From positions 57,046 to 121,045 of the forward strand of contig NZ_JADCKB010000006.1 of NCBI RefSeq assembly GCF_014982785.1: a stretch of DNA of 64,000 nucleotides, in the 5' to 3' direction. The number at the start of each line of letters is the position of its first letter. Positions within the stretch are counted from its first letter, which is position 1. Of this stretch, positions 10,401-18,401 are shown piece after piece. Position numbers and translations under genes: made by a program. The notes under the pieces are model-generated. The model searched no databases. It saw only the letters and a list, made by a program, of their open reading frames with translations, and was not told where the DNA came from. Source of the stretch: Ructibacterium gallinarum. GTDB lineage: Bacteria > Bacillota > Clostridia > Monoglobales > Monoglobaceae.

Positions 10401-10971
10401 AATCTTCATAATCCATCACTTCAATTTTCTGAATTTCATGAGAAGTGCGGAATCCATCGAAGAAATGAAGGAATGGCACACGTCCTTTGATAGCGGCCAA
10501 ATGTGCAACGCCGCCCAAATCCATAACTTCCTGCACGCTGCCAGATGCCAGCATTGCAAAACCGGTCTGACGACAAGCCATAACATCCTGATGGTCACCG
10601 AATATATTCAGTGCATGAGCAGCAATTGCTCTTGCGCTGACATGGAAAACCGTCGGCAGAAGCTCGCCGGCAATTTTATACATATTAGGGATCATGAGTA
10701 AAAGTCCCTGAGAAGCTGTAAATGTAGTAGTAAGTGCACCCGCCTGCAGAGAACCGTGTACCGCACCAGCCGCACCAGCCTCAGACTGCATTTCTACAAC
10801 CTCTACGGTCTCGCCAAAAATATTTTTCTGGCCCTTTGCGCTCCACTCATCAACATATTCAGCCATGGTTGATGACGGAGTAATGGGATAGATTGCTGCG
10901 ACTTCGGTAAACGCATACGCGCAATGTGCCGCAGCGCAGTTACCATCCATGGTCTTAAATTTCTTTGCCAT
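7438..10971 (-). CDS. nifJ: Pyruvate:ferredoxin (flavodoxin) oxidoreductase, single-chain
   Basis: An 1177-residue homodimeric PFOR that splits pyruvate to acetyl-CoA and CO2 and reduces ferredoxin, the central oxidative step of clostridial fermentation. All domains are in one chain: the N-terminal TPP-pyrimidine domain with AIYPITPSSTMAEY, a gamma-type domain, two [4Fe-4S] clusters (CIQCNQCSLVCP near residue 690 and CLGCGVCANVCP near 745), and the TPP-binding domain with GDGWAYDIGYGG near 965, whose proximal cluster cysteines include CAGCGE. The start has AAGGAGG upstream. It is a single-gene unit with its own promoter and terminator. Reduced ferredoxin would feed the hydrogenase implied by hydEFG. 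Confidence 0.98.
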   Translation of the reverse strand: MAKKFKTMDGNCAAAHCAYAFTEVAAIYPITPSSTMAEYVDEWSAKGQKNIFGETVEVVEMQSEAGAAGAVHGSLQAGALTTTFTASQGLLLMIPNMYKIAGELLPTVFHVSARAIAAHALNIFGDHQDVMACRQTGFAMLASGSVQEVMDLGGVAHLAAIKGRVPFLHFFDGFRTSHEIQKIEVMDYEDLKKLVDMDALKAFKDRALNPEHPVLRGTAQNGDIYFQGREAANSYYEKIPDIVADYMKEISKITGREYKPFNYYGAPDAKKVIVAMGSVCQALEETVDYLNAKGEKTGVLEVHLYRPFSAKYFFDVMPKSVEKIAVLDRTKEPGSLGEPLYLDICNLYKDCENAPEIIGGRFGLGSKDTTPTQLVAVFNNMDAAEPKKGFTIGINDDVTHLSLDLGERVNAAPAGATRCKFWGFGSDGTVGANKDAIKIIGDNTDMYAQAYFDYDSKKSGGVTMSHLRFGKTPIKSTYLLDEADYIACHKPAYVYQYDVLEGLKKGGTFLLNCVWTPEELNEKLPGHVKRYIAENDIQFYTINAVDVAVKVGLGPNRINMVTQSAFFKLSEVIPFDRAVTLIKEAIKKTYGKKGDEIVNMNCAAVDGAIDALVKIDVPADWKNAVDEDTVESGRPEFVTKIVDPVNAQRGNKLPVSTFTGREDGTFETGTSRYEKRGVAVLVPEWQKEFCIQCNQCSLVCPHAAIRPALVNADEKASAPESFETLKAIGKEFGGLEFRMQVSPLDCLGCGVCANVCPAPKGKALVMKPIDDVAPVQEPNWEYAMNKVSNKANLVDKSANVKNSQFAQPYLEFSGACAGCGETPYIKLITQLFGDRMMIANATGCTSIWGGSAPSMPYCKDENGRGPAWANSLFEDNAEFGLGMVIANRKIKATLESRMNEVMDVVAPELAAAFKEWIDAKNCAAGSKAAAEKIEALIKDADMSNPAIKEIADRTDFLVKRSQWVFGGDGWAYDIGYGGLDHVIASGEDINIFVVDTEVYSNTGGQSSKATPTAAVAKFAASGKKVKKKDLGVIATTYGYVYVAQIALGANMAQALKAIKEAEAYHGPSLVIAYAPCINHGIKAKGGMGNSIAEEKKAVETGYWHLWRYNPELAEEGKNPFILDSKEPTGNVKDFMMGENRYLMLKKGYPEIADQLFDKAEKDLAARYAVYKKMAKED

Positions 10972-11021
10972 GATGATTTTGCCTCCTTGGTATATTTTAA
11001 AAGGTTAATTATTTTTCAAAA

Positions 11022-11039
11022 TTTCGGGTTATTCCGAAA
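11022..11039 (-). promoter_or_regulatory. Inverted repeat at the PFOR transcription start (candidate operator)
   Basis: TTTCGG-N6-CCGAAA forms a perfect 6-bp inverted repeat at about +4 to +21 relative to the predicted start. A repressor bound here would block initiation or clearance. The regulator is unknown; the sequence does not match the TTGT-type Rex site. Confidence 0.45.
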
Positions 11040-11048
11040 CCACAAATA

Positions 11049-11077
11049 AGTATAACACAAGTATTACAGAATTTCAA
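11049..11077 (-). promoter_or_regulatory. Promoter of the PFOR gene
   Basis: On the minus strand TTGAAA, a 17-base spacer and TATACT precede a ~70-base leader that ends in the PFOR ribosome binding site. Confidence 0.65.
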
Positions 11078-11265
11078 ATAGTTTTTTTCAAAATTAGAAA
11101 TTTTGTTTAATTTTTGTCTAAAGGCACAAACTAATTGTGTTATTCCGGTTTTCTTTGTCCAAAATCGTAAATAAATGTATATCATTTACCATTTTTCTGT
11201 AAAAAAACTATTTTGTTTTACCAAATTCTATTTGTTGTGTACAGAAACAAAATTGTATTGAAAAC

Positions 11266-11282
11266 TTAACATTTCGTTAACA
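11266..11282. promoter_or_regulatory. Tandem TTAACA boxes (PhoP- or WalR-like site)
   Basis: TTAACA-N5-TTAACA is an exact direct repeat with 11-bp periodicity, ten bases upstream of the -35 box of the membrane-fusion gene. Read on the other strand it is TGTTAA-N5-TGTTAA, which fits the published WalR consensus TGTWAH-N5-TGTWAH; read forward it fits the Bacillus PhoP repeat. A similar pair lies before pstS. Binding is an inference. Confidence 0.5.
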
Positions 11283-11291
11283 TTTATAGGG

Positions 11292-11321
11292 TTGGACTTT
11301 GTTATAATACTATGGTATAAT
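11292..11321 (+). promoter_or_regulatory. Promoter of the membrane-fusion protein gene
   Basis: TTGGAC, an 18-base spacer and TATAAT are found 75 bases before the chosen start codon. Confidence 0.75.
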
Positions 11322-11396
11322 TTAGAAAGAACAGGTTTATCATGTTTTGCGCTATGTACCCCTTCTTGGCAGAACATGGTTTTAGGAGGTATATTG

Positions 11397-13439
11397 ATGT
11401 CTGATTGGCTGCGCAAAATGCGCAATGTCGTAAAAAAAGACCAAAAACAAGAAGAACTGGAAGATTTTATACTTTTGCAAGATACAGAAGAAAACTTAAA
11501 ATCTGACAACAAAATAACGGACGTATCAGAATCAGAAAAAAATGATGTAGAACCTGCCTTTTCAACGTTAGAAGAGATGGAAAACACAGATCTGCATACA
11601 TCTGGAGAAGATTCGATATCTAGTTCAGATTTTTTGGAAGATACCCGTTCTTTTTCGGCAGACGAACTATACGAAGTTCAAGCTGCAGATTCAGCAGTTG
11701 ACACAGAGGAAGACGGTTCTGTATATTACACTGGTGAGAATCTTGAAGAAGAAACGGATTACTCCGCATATGCCCCAAAACAGGCAAACGAGGAAGACGA
11801 AATTTCTGAAAAAATATTTTTTAATGCTGAAGACGCCGACATCTCTGATGCAGAAAATTTTACCGGTACTATAAAACCTTTTTTCAAAAAGCATAAATCT
11901 GTGTTAGTTGGAATTGGTGTATCGCTTGGTGTTATTGTACTGATTTCGGGATTAATTATGATTTTGGCCGTCACAATGGATCCCCTGCGCGGCTATTCAC
12001 AAGTAGCAGTTGCAAAGGGAAATGTAATTCATTCGATGAATACAGAAGGAACCATGTCTGCAAATGCACGATATGCCATCACATCTCTTGTATCTGGCGC
12101 AGTTGTAAAATCAGAACCAGAAGTTGGGGACTATGTTTCTGAAGGATCGGTTCTTTATGAACTGGATAATACAGAAGCAAAACTAGCAGTAGAACGTGCT
12201 CAAAACCAACTGGATCGTTCCAAGGCAATTGGTTCAGCGGCAAAAACATCAACCTCTAAAATATATTCGACGGATACAGGAACTATTTCACAATTGAATA
12301 TTAGTTCAGGCAGCCGGGTTTCAGCCGGGCAGGTAGTCGCAATCATTCGCCGCTCAGACGATACCTCTGTTTCTGTCATTTCTACGGTAACAGGAACAGT
12401 TTCATCTGTGAATGTTCGTCAAGGCAGGAGTGTTACCAATGGGACTTTGATTGCTTCAGTTACAGATGAGGATGCTGAAACCACCCAAAAAACAAATACC
12501 TATGATCAGAAAAGCAATGAACTAGATTTGGAAGCTGCAAAAAAACAGCTGGAAAACTATACAATTAAATCACCGGTTAGCGGTATTGTTACAGAAAAGA
12601 ATACCAAGGCCGGAGATAATGTCAGTATGACAAACTTAGAAAACCCGATGATGGTAATTGTGGATATGAATTCCATGAAATTTACCTTCCAAGTAGATGA
12701 ATATAGTATCTGGGAAATTGAAACGGGACAAAGCGCAATTATTAATACAGATTCAATACCAAACGAAACTTTTGCCGGTGAAGTTACACGGGTTGCCAGT
12801 GAAGGAACGGTCAATGAGGAAGGGGAAACCATGTTTGATGTTGATGTGACCGTAGATGAACCAGGTAATCTCAAAGCTGGTATGAAAGTGAGTGCCAAGA
12901 TCATTCTTGCCTCTTCTACCAATGTCATGTATCTTCCGGAACAAGCTTTAATGGAAGCAGACGGGCAAAATGCTTTGGTTCTCGTCAAAGAAAGTTCTGT
13001 CAGCGAAACGGAAACTGCTGCACCCACTGCTACTTCTGATTCAGATGGGGCCAGTGATGAAGAATTGGCTTTTCCATGGATTGAAGTTCCCAAAGGCTGC
13101 AAATTGGTTACTGTGCGTTATGGTATTGCGGACGGGACTAATGTAGAAATTATTTCTGGTTTGGAACTTGGCAATATTGTTGTATTTGATCCAAAACGGG
13201 AGAATAAAAAGCTGGTTTCCTCCACCGCAGGTACTGAGTCAAACAACACAGACGTTAAAAATAATTCTGGAAGTGATTTGCCCGCGGCAACTGGAGCTCC
13301 GGCCTCTTCGTCTGCAATACCGTCTGCCACATCCACCAAGAAGCCAAATCCTACCTCTTCTGTTTCTGATGAAGAGGCAAAACGTCAGATTCAGCAAAAA
13401 GTGAAGGATAATAATCAAAATAATTCCATGTCGTTATAA
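11397..13439 (+). CDS. HlyD-family membrane-fusion-like protein with long acidic cytoplasmic domain
   Basis: A 680-residue protein starting at MSDWLRKM, where AGGAGG lies six bases upstream; an earlier in-frame ATG overlaps the promoter and is rejected. Residues 1-160 are strongly acidic and Ser/Glu/Asp-rich. One transmembrane helix follows (about 167-192), then the periplasm-facing part. Instead of two lipoyl half-motifs split by a long coiled coil, four lipoyl-like hairpins are seen near 230-257, 293-318, 332-356 and 390-421, followed by a beta-barrel region and a Ser/Thr/Pro-rich tail. Such proteins usually link an inner-membrane ABC or RND pump to the exterior, but no pump gene is adjacent. 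Its own promoter and terminator make it a single-gene unit. Confidence 0.82.
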   Translation: MSDWLRKMRNVVKKDQKQEELEDFILLQDTEENLKSDNKITDVSESEKNDVEPAFSTLEEMENTDLHTSGEDSISSSDFLEDTRSFSADELYEVQAADSAVDTEEDGSVYYTGENLEEETDYSAYAPKQANEEDEISEKIFFNAEDADISDAENFTGTIKPFFKKHKSVLVGIGVSLGVIVLISGLIMILAVTMDPLRGYSQVAVAKGNVIHSMNTEGTMSANARYAITSLVSGAVVKSEPEVGDYVSEGSVLYELDNTEAKLAVERAQNQLDRSKAIGSAAKTSTSKIYSTDTGTISQLNISSGSRVSAGQVVAIIRRSDDTSVSVISTVTGTVSSVNVRQGRSVTNGTLIASVTDEDAETTQKTNTYDQKSNELDLEAAKKQLENYTIKSPVSGIVTEKNTKAGDNVSMTNLENPMMVIVDMNSMKFTFQVDEYSIWEIETGQSAIINTDSIPNETFAGEVTRVASEGTVNEEGETMFDVDVTVDEPGNLKAGMKVSAKIILASSTNVMYLPEQALMEADGQNALVLVKESSVSETETAAPTATSDSDGASDEELAFPWIEVPKGCKLVTVRYGIADGTNVEIISGLELGNIVVFDPKRENKKLVSSTAGTESNNTDVKNNSGSDLPAATGAPASSSAIPSATSTKKPNPTSSVSDEEAKRQIQQKVKDNNQNNSMSL

Positions 13440-13446
13440 TGAACAC

Positions 13447-13475
13447 AACGGCTGCGGCTTTTTTGCCCAGCCGTT
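13447..13475 (+). terminator. Terminator of the membrane-fusion gene
   Basis: An 8-bp stem (AACGGCTG/CAGCCGTT) closes a 13-base loop and is followed by TTCTT, directly after the stop codon and before the gatC ribosome binding site. Confidence 0.7.
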
Positions 13476-13503
13476 TTCTTATAAATCTTTAAGGAGATTT
13501 TTT

Positions 13504-13788
13504 ATGAATATGAATCATGAACTTGTCAGTAACTTGGCTCAGCTTTCTGCCCTTGAACTCTCCGAGAATGAAATGGCAGCTGTATCTAAAAATTTGACCG
13601 CAGTTTTAGAAAGCATGGAAATTCTGCAAAGTCTTCCCCTGGATGACGAAAACGATCGTGAAACCTTTTTTTCAGCTGCTGAACTGCGTCAGGATGAAGT
13701 AAGGCTATCTTTTTGCCGAGAGGATATTCTTCAAAATGCGCCGCAGACAGACGGCAGTTATTTTATTATTCCCAAAACCATAAAATAG
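13504..13788 (+). CDS. gatC: Asp-tRNA(Asn)/Glu-tRNA(Gln) amidotransferase subunit C
   Basis: A 94-residue small subunit that stabilises the GatA-GatB complex. It has the family pattern of an N-terminal helix (VSNLAQLSALELSENEM), the LESMEILQSLP segment and a C-terminal RQDEVRLS..DILQNAP stretch. AAGGAG lies six bases before the start. It is the first gene of gatCAB; gatA begins nine bases after its stop. Confidence 0.95.
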   Translation: MNMNHELVSNLAQLSALELSENEMAAVSKNLTAVLESMEILQSLPLDDENDRETFFSAAELRQDEVRLSFCREDILQNAPQTDGSYFIIPKTIK

Positions 13789-13797
13789 GAGAATATC

Positions 13798-15273
13798 ATG
13801 AATATTTTGAATTACTCAGCATTAGATTTAGGCAATGCATTAAAAAAAGGTCTCTGCTCTGTTCTGGAAGTAACAGATGCTCTTCACCAGCGTTTAGAAG
13901 CAACCTCGTTTCTTAATACGGTTATAACCATCGATTGGGATCAAGTGCAAAAAGATGCTGCATTACTCCAGGAAAAGATTGAAAAAGGTATGCTTTCTTC
14001 TCCCCTCGCCGGCGTACCTGTCCTAATTAAAGATAATATATGTACACGCTTCATACCTGCGACATGTGCTTCTAAAGCTCTACTCAATTTTATTCCTCCT
14101 TATGATGCATATGTCATTGAAAAAATGAAAACTGCTGGGATGCTGATTTTGGGTAAAAGTAATATGGACGAATTCGCCATGGGTTCTACAGGAGAAACTT
14201 CCTTTTTTGGACCAGTCAAAAACCCTTGGAATCCGTTGTATGTTCCTGGTGGTTCATCCAGTGGCTCGGCAGCAGCTGTAGCTGCCCGAAGTGTTTTTTG
14301 CGCACTTGGCACTGATACAGGCGGAAGTATTCGCCAACCGGCCTCACACTGTGGTATTACAGGTATAAAACCATCTTATGGCAGAGTATCCCGCCGTGGC
14401 CTGATTGCCTATGCTTCTTCCATGGATCAGATCGGAACCATGGCCAGAAGCGCTCTTGATTGCCAGGCCATTTTATCCATTATATGTGGTCAAGACAAAC
14501 TTGATTTCACCAGCCGAAATGGTAAATCTATTTTTTCTAAAGCAAAAGGTGTAAGAGATCTTGTTATTGGTATACCAGAAAATTTATTGCAAGCAGCCCA
14601 ACCTGAAATACAACAATGTATTTTAAATTCTGCACAAATTTTTACATCCATGGGAGCTGTTGTCAAATGGACAAAGCTTTCATATACTCGTGAAGCAGTA
14701 GCAGCTTATTATATTTTAGCCTGTGCAGAAGCATCTTCCAATCTAGGACGTTATGATGGCTGGAAATATGGGGAAAGAACCCCTGCTGTTACCTTAAACA
14801 AGCAGCTTTGCCGTACTCGATCGGAAAAACTTGGTGCTGAAGTAAAGCAACGGATTCTTTTAGGAAGTTTTGTACTTTCTTCCGGACATTTTGATGACTA
14901 TTACCGAAAGGCAGAAAAAGCACGCAATCTAATACGCAAAGCCTTTCAAGAAGCATTTGAAGACTGCAATCTCATATTAACTCCAACAGCGCCGACTACT
15001 GCACCCAAAATAGGGGAAATGCTTCAAGAGCCTGTTAAAATGTATCAAAGCGATCTACATACCGTTGGTGTCAATCTTGCAGGATTGCCAGCAATTTGTT
15101 TTCCAGGTGGTCTAACCCATTCGTATATGCCGGTAGGTATCCAACTGATTGCACCGGATATGGAAGAAGCGCTGTTGTTTCAAGCAGTTGAAGCTTTTCA
15201 GAATGTATCTGATTTTCATTTGCAATCTCCGGAGGTGAATCAATCTTGCAGTTACAATGTGTCATCGGATTAG
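13798..15273 (+). CDS. gatA: Asp-tRNA(Asn)/Glu-tRNA(Gln) amidotransferase subunit A
   Basis: A 491-residue amidase that releases ammonia from glutamine for transamidation of mischarged Glu-tRNA(Gln) or Asp-tRNA(Asn). The amidase-signature triad is complete: Lys78 in PVLIKDN, the cis-Ser153 in GGSSSGSAAA and nucleophile Ser177 in TDTGGSIRQPA. The length is normal. The gene overlaps the start of gatB by 28 bases, so translation of the two is probably coupled. Confidence 0.97.
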   Translation: MNILNYSALDLGNALKKGLCSVLEVTDALHQRLEATSFLNTVITIDWDQVQKDAALLQEKIEKGMLSSPLAGVPVLIKDNICTRFIPATCASKALLNFIPPYDAYVIEKMKTAGMLILGKSNMDEFAMGSTGETSFFGPVKNPWNPLYVPGGSSSGSAAAVAARSVFCALGTDTGGSIRQPASHCGITGIKPSYGRVSRRGLIAYASSMDQIGTMARSALDCQAILSIICGQDKLDFTSRNGKSIFSKAKGVRDLVIGIPENLLQAAQPEIQQCILNSAQIFTSMGAVVKWTKLSYTREAVAAYYILACAEASSNLGRYDGWKYGERTPAVTLNKQLCRTRSEKLGAEVKQRILLGSFVLSSGHFDDYYRKAEKARNLIRKAFQEAFEDCNLILTPTAPTTAPKIGEMLQEPVKMYQSDLHTVGVNLAGLPAICFPGGLTHSYMPVGIQLIAPDMEEALLFQAVEAFQNVSDFHLQSPEVNQSCSYNVSSD

Positions 15274-16679
15274 AAATTCATGCTGAGCTCAAAACGAAAA
15301 GTAAACTTTTTTGCGGTTGCAGTACTGCCTTTGGCGCGCCGCCCAATACACAATGCTGTCCGGTGTGCACCGGTATGCCAGGTGCGCTTCCTGCCTTGAA
15401 CCAAACTGCGTTGATTTATGCTATCATGGCAGGTCTCAGCCTTCATTGTGAAATCTCCCGTTATACTCGTTTTGACCGCAAAAATTACTTTTATCCGGAT
15501 CTGCCTAAGGCCTATCAAATTTCACAGCTTTATGCGCCTTTGTGCCGCAACGGATTTCTTATCTCTCCACTTTTTCCTAAGAAAAAAATTCGGATCCGTG
15601 AAATTCATTTAGAGGAAGATGCGGGTAAATTGATTCATGACCGTAGTTCCACAGAAAGCTACTGTGATTATAACCGGAGTGGAGTTCCCTTGATCGAGAT
15701 CGTAACCGAGCCAGACTTTGTATCTGGTTTGGAAGCCTCGGAATTCATCAAAGCCCTCAGGGAGATTTTTTTATGTCTAGACATTTGTGATTGTAAAATG
15801 CAGGAAGGCTCTCTTCGAGCGGACATTAATATATCCTGCCGTCAGACAGGTAGCTCCCAACTTGGAACCCGCACTGAAATAAAAAATCTTAATTCCCTTC
15901 GATCGGTGATTCAAGCTGCTGACGCAGAATTTCACCGTCAGACTGCTTTGATCAAAAAAGGCAAATCCATTTTGCAGGAAACCCGACGTTGGAATGAAAA
16001 CACGGGAAAAACTGAGTCCTTGCGAGTTAAAGAAAATACCGCAGAATATCGTTATTTTCCCGAGCCGGACCTTCCACCCCTGTGTTTAAATGAAAATTGG
16101 GTCACCGCAATAAAAGAAAGGCTGCCCGAACTGCCTGATGCAAGAAAAGAACATTGTCTGTCTTTGGGTCTATCGGAAGAAAATGCTGCATCACTCAGTG
16201 CTGCTCCTGATCTATATTCTTTCTTTCTCTCAGTTGTGGATCATAATGTATCAGCCCGAAAAGCAGCAGGTTGGATTCTAACCGATGTCTTGCATTTTCT
16301 CCGCAGCAGTAAAAAAGAATTGTTGCAAACATGCTTAACCCCAAAAATAGCTGCAGAACTACTTATCTTGATGGAAAAAGGAAAAATAAACAGAGAAGGT
16401 GTTCGTCAGCTTACCCAAGTGCTATTGGACAAAAACATAGATTTACAAAATTTCATTCAATCACATGGACTGGCTTTGAACAACAACACAGTGCAAATTA
16501 ATGACGCGATAGAAACCGTGATTGCTGAAAATCCGAAAGCGGCAACAGATTTTTACAATGGAAATTCTAAAACGATTGGATTCTTTATTGGACAAACTAT
16601 GAAATTACTAAATGGTTCTGGAGATCCCAAATTGATACGACGTATTCTCCTTCAAAAGCTAGACGAAAATTTATCATAA
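15246..16679 (+). CDS. gatB: Asp-tRNA(Asn)/Glu-tRNA(Gln) amidotransferase subunit B
   Basis: A 477-residue tRNA-binding kinase/transamidase subunit that activates the misacylated residue with ATP and accepts ammonia from GatA. The N-terminus VIGLEIHAEL and the Cys-rich zinc knuckle (CGCSTAFGAPPNTQCCPVC) are diagnostic; YDYNRSGVPLIEIVTEPD-type residues (here CDYNRSGVPLIEIVTEPD) follow, and the tail has the GatB/YqeY helical domain. The start is a TTG with CCGGAGG ten bases before it, inside the gatA coding region. No upstream ATG fits the family N-terminus. Confidence 0.96.
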   Translation: MQLQCVIGLEIHAELKTKSKLFCGCSTAFGAPPNTQCCPVCTGMPGALPALNQTALIYAIMAGLSLHCEISRYTRFDRKNYFYPDLPKAYQISQLYAPLCRNGFLISPLFPKKKIRIREIHLEEDAGKLIHDRSSTESYCDYNRSGVPLIEIVTEPDFVSGLEASEFIKALREIFLCLDICDCKMQEGSLRADINISCRQTGSSQLGTRTEIKNLNSLRSVIQAADAEFHRQTALIKKGKSILQETRRWNENTGKTESLRVKENTAEYRYFPEPDLPPLCLNENWVTAIKERLPELPDARKEHCLSLGLSEENAASLSAAPDLYSFFLSVVDHNVSARKAAGWILTDVLHFLRSSKKELLQTCLTPKIAAELLILMEKGKINREGVRQLTQVLLDKNIDLQNFIQSHGLALNNNTVQINDAIETVIAENPKAATDFYNGNSKTIGFFIGQTMKLLNGSGDPKLIRRILLQKLDENLS

Positions 16680-16710
16680 AAACACCATATGGATGCCATA
16701 TGGTGTTTTT
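16678..16710. terminator. Bidirectional terminator after gatCAB
   Basis: A perfect 15-bp inverted repeat (AAAAACACCATATGG and complement, three-base loop) lies between two convergent genes; its A/T ends serve both strands. Confidence 0.9.
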
Positions 16711-16729
16711 AACATATTATTATATATTT

Positions 16730-17506
16730 TTAAAATCCTCGGGAAGCACCACCGCCTCCGCCACTGCCGCCACCTCCGCTGAAACCGCCAAATCCTCCGC
16801 CGGAAGAACTTCCAAAGCCGCCGCCTCCAAAATAACCGCCGTAAAATCCACGGCGGCGATAATACCGTCCGCCGCCTCCTGGAGGCCCCATATGACGAGT
16901 AAAAAAGCTCAGTAAAAAAACCAATATTAAAACCCCAATAATTACACCCGCACCTGGTTCTTCTTCCTCTTTGGAATTCTTTTCATAATCCGCCAAAGAT
17001 TGGACATTTTGAGGAACCGTCAATCCATATTCCTGGTATACTTCGCTCAACAGCGCGTTATACAACTGGTAAATGCCTGTATCATAATTATTTTCATTTA
17101 ATGCAGGGATGGCACAAACATCTATCAGACGTCCAATTTTTGCATCATTCAGAACGCCTTCCAAACCATATCCCACATTAACGCCAATTTTTCTGTCGCC
17201 GGTAGAAACTAGAATGACAATACCGTTGTTTTTTTCGCTTCCAACTTGCCAACTGCGTAAAATATCTAATCCATAATCCATAACATCACGGCCGTTTAAA
17301 TCCGAAACAGTAACCGCGACGATTTGCGCTCCAGTTGTTTCTGCCAATGCGGCGGATTGTTCTACAATAAAATTTTCCGTTTCATTCGATAGTACACCAG
17401 CAAAATCGGCTGCATAGAACAACCTTGGCGGCTCCTGTGCAACATCTGCAAAAACCGACAGATGGATCAAGTAGGAACAAAGCAATATCCAAAGAATTCG
17501 TTTCAT
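16730..17506 (-). CDS. TPM-domain membrane protein with glycine-rich tail
   Basis: A 258-residue protein with a signal peptide (MKRILWILLCSYLIHLSVFA), an extracytoplasmic TPM domain (about residues 25-160, with GIVILVSTGDRKIGVNVGYGLEG), one transmembrane helix near 180-200 and a Gly/Ser-rich tail ending GGGGGASRGF. The start at MKR has GGAGATC five bases upstream; the longer frame adds 11 residues without a ribosome site. TPM proteins are often encoded with LemA, as here. The biochemical role is not established; phosphatase activity is known for a plant homologue. Confidence 0.88.
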   Translation of the reverse strand: MKRILWILLCSYLIHLSVFADVAQEPPRLFYAADFAGVLSNETENFIVEQSAALAETTGAQIVAVTVSDLNGRDVMDYGLDILRSWQVGSEKNNGIVILVSTGDRKIGVNVGYGLEGVLNDAKIGRLIDVCAIPALNENNYDTGIYQLYNALLSEVYQEYGLTVPQNVQSLADYEKNSKEEEEPGAGVIIGVLILVFLLSFFTRHMGPPGGGGRYYRRRGFYGGYFGGGGFGSSSGGGFGGFSGGGGSGGGGGASRGF

Positions 17507-17625
17507 TACGATCTCCAATCTGCCGCTGTGCACGGCCATAGGTACTTGTTGTTTTCTCTTATTTGCACAGCAAAAAAAACATAAGAGAAAATTAAATTTT
17601 TATATGGATTGGTCGATGTTTGTTG

Positions 17626-18198
17626 TTAATCAAAGCTGACTTGCGGCACCTGCTCCGCGCCTTCAGTTGCTTCAAAATATTCGGCTTTTTCAAAACCAAA
17701 TAAATTTGCAAATATGACTTTGGGAAACTTTTTTATCATGGCATTATATTGCTGAGCCGCATCATTATAATCTTTTCTGGCTACCGCAATCCGGTTTTCT
17801 GTACCGGCAAGTTCATCCGACAAAGCGATAAACTGTGTATCTGCTTTCAATTGGGGATAGTTTTCTACTACAACAAGCAAACGGCTTAATGCACTACTCA
17901 ATTCGCTGTCTGCTTTGCTTTTTTCTTCCGTGGTCTGTGCTCCAGCTAACTTCGACCGAGCATCAGCAATATGGGTTAAAACTTCATTTTCATGATCTGT
18001 ATAACCTTGTACAGTACTTACCAAATTGGGAATCAAATCATTCCTTCGTTGAAGCTGTGTATCAATATTAGCAAGCAAGCCGTCAATTTTTTCACGTTCT
18101 TCTACTAAGCCGTTGTAATTGCTGACACAACCTATTGTTATCAAAACAATAACTGCAATAATACATACCACAATAATCCAGCCTTTTTTCATTTTCAT
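17626..18198 (-). CDS. lemA: LemA family protein
   Basis: A 190-residue protein with one N-terminal transmembrane helix (about residues 5-24), then a helical bundle carrying the LemA signatures YNGLVEEREKIDG, QLQRRNDLIPNLV and AQQYNAMIKKFPKVIFANLFGFEK. The start MKMKKGW is chosen from GGAGAGG just upstream; the longer frame adds 18 residues. It precedes the TPM gene with a 119-base gap, a pairing common in bacteria. Function unknown; the topology places the bundle outside the membrane. Confidence 0.92.
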   Translation of the reverse strand: MKMKKGWIIVVCIIAVIVLITIGCVSNYNGLVEEREKIDGLLANIDTQLQRRNDLIPNLVSTVQGYTDHENEVLTHIADARSKLAGAQTTEEKSKADSELSSALSRLLVVVENYPQLKADTQFIALSDELAGTENRIAVARKDYNDAAQQYNAMIKKFPKVIFANLFGFEKAEYFEATEGAEQVPQVSFD

Positions 18199-18401
18199 CT
18201 TCCTCTCCATTTCTGTTAGATTTACTATAACATATTCTTTCAAAAAAAACAAGAAAAATCCTTATTGCAAAAAGATATAGGGACCGGAATATTTTATGGT
18301 ATTTTTTTCATTTTTTAGGAAATGCTATGGTTATAAACATAAATCAAATTTTTTCCGTATCAGATCTTGGCCGCTGCGGAACGGCAGAAAGGAACAAAAA
18401 A

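Larger units (their letters stand above)
10972..11396. other. Divergent regulatory region between PFOR and the membrane-fusion gene
   Basis: This AT-rich 425-base stretch has no convincing gene. It holds the PFOR promoter and a nearby inverted repeat on the left, and direct repeats plus a strong promoter for the plus-strand gene on the right. Nothing is recognised in the central ~170 bases. Confidence 0.7.

Noticed and set aside
13440..13503. T-box or other riboswitch before gatCAB
   Set aside because: The leader is under 70 bases and mostly a terminator; no T-box or aptamer motif is present.
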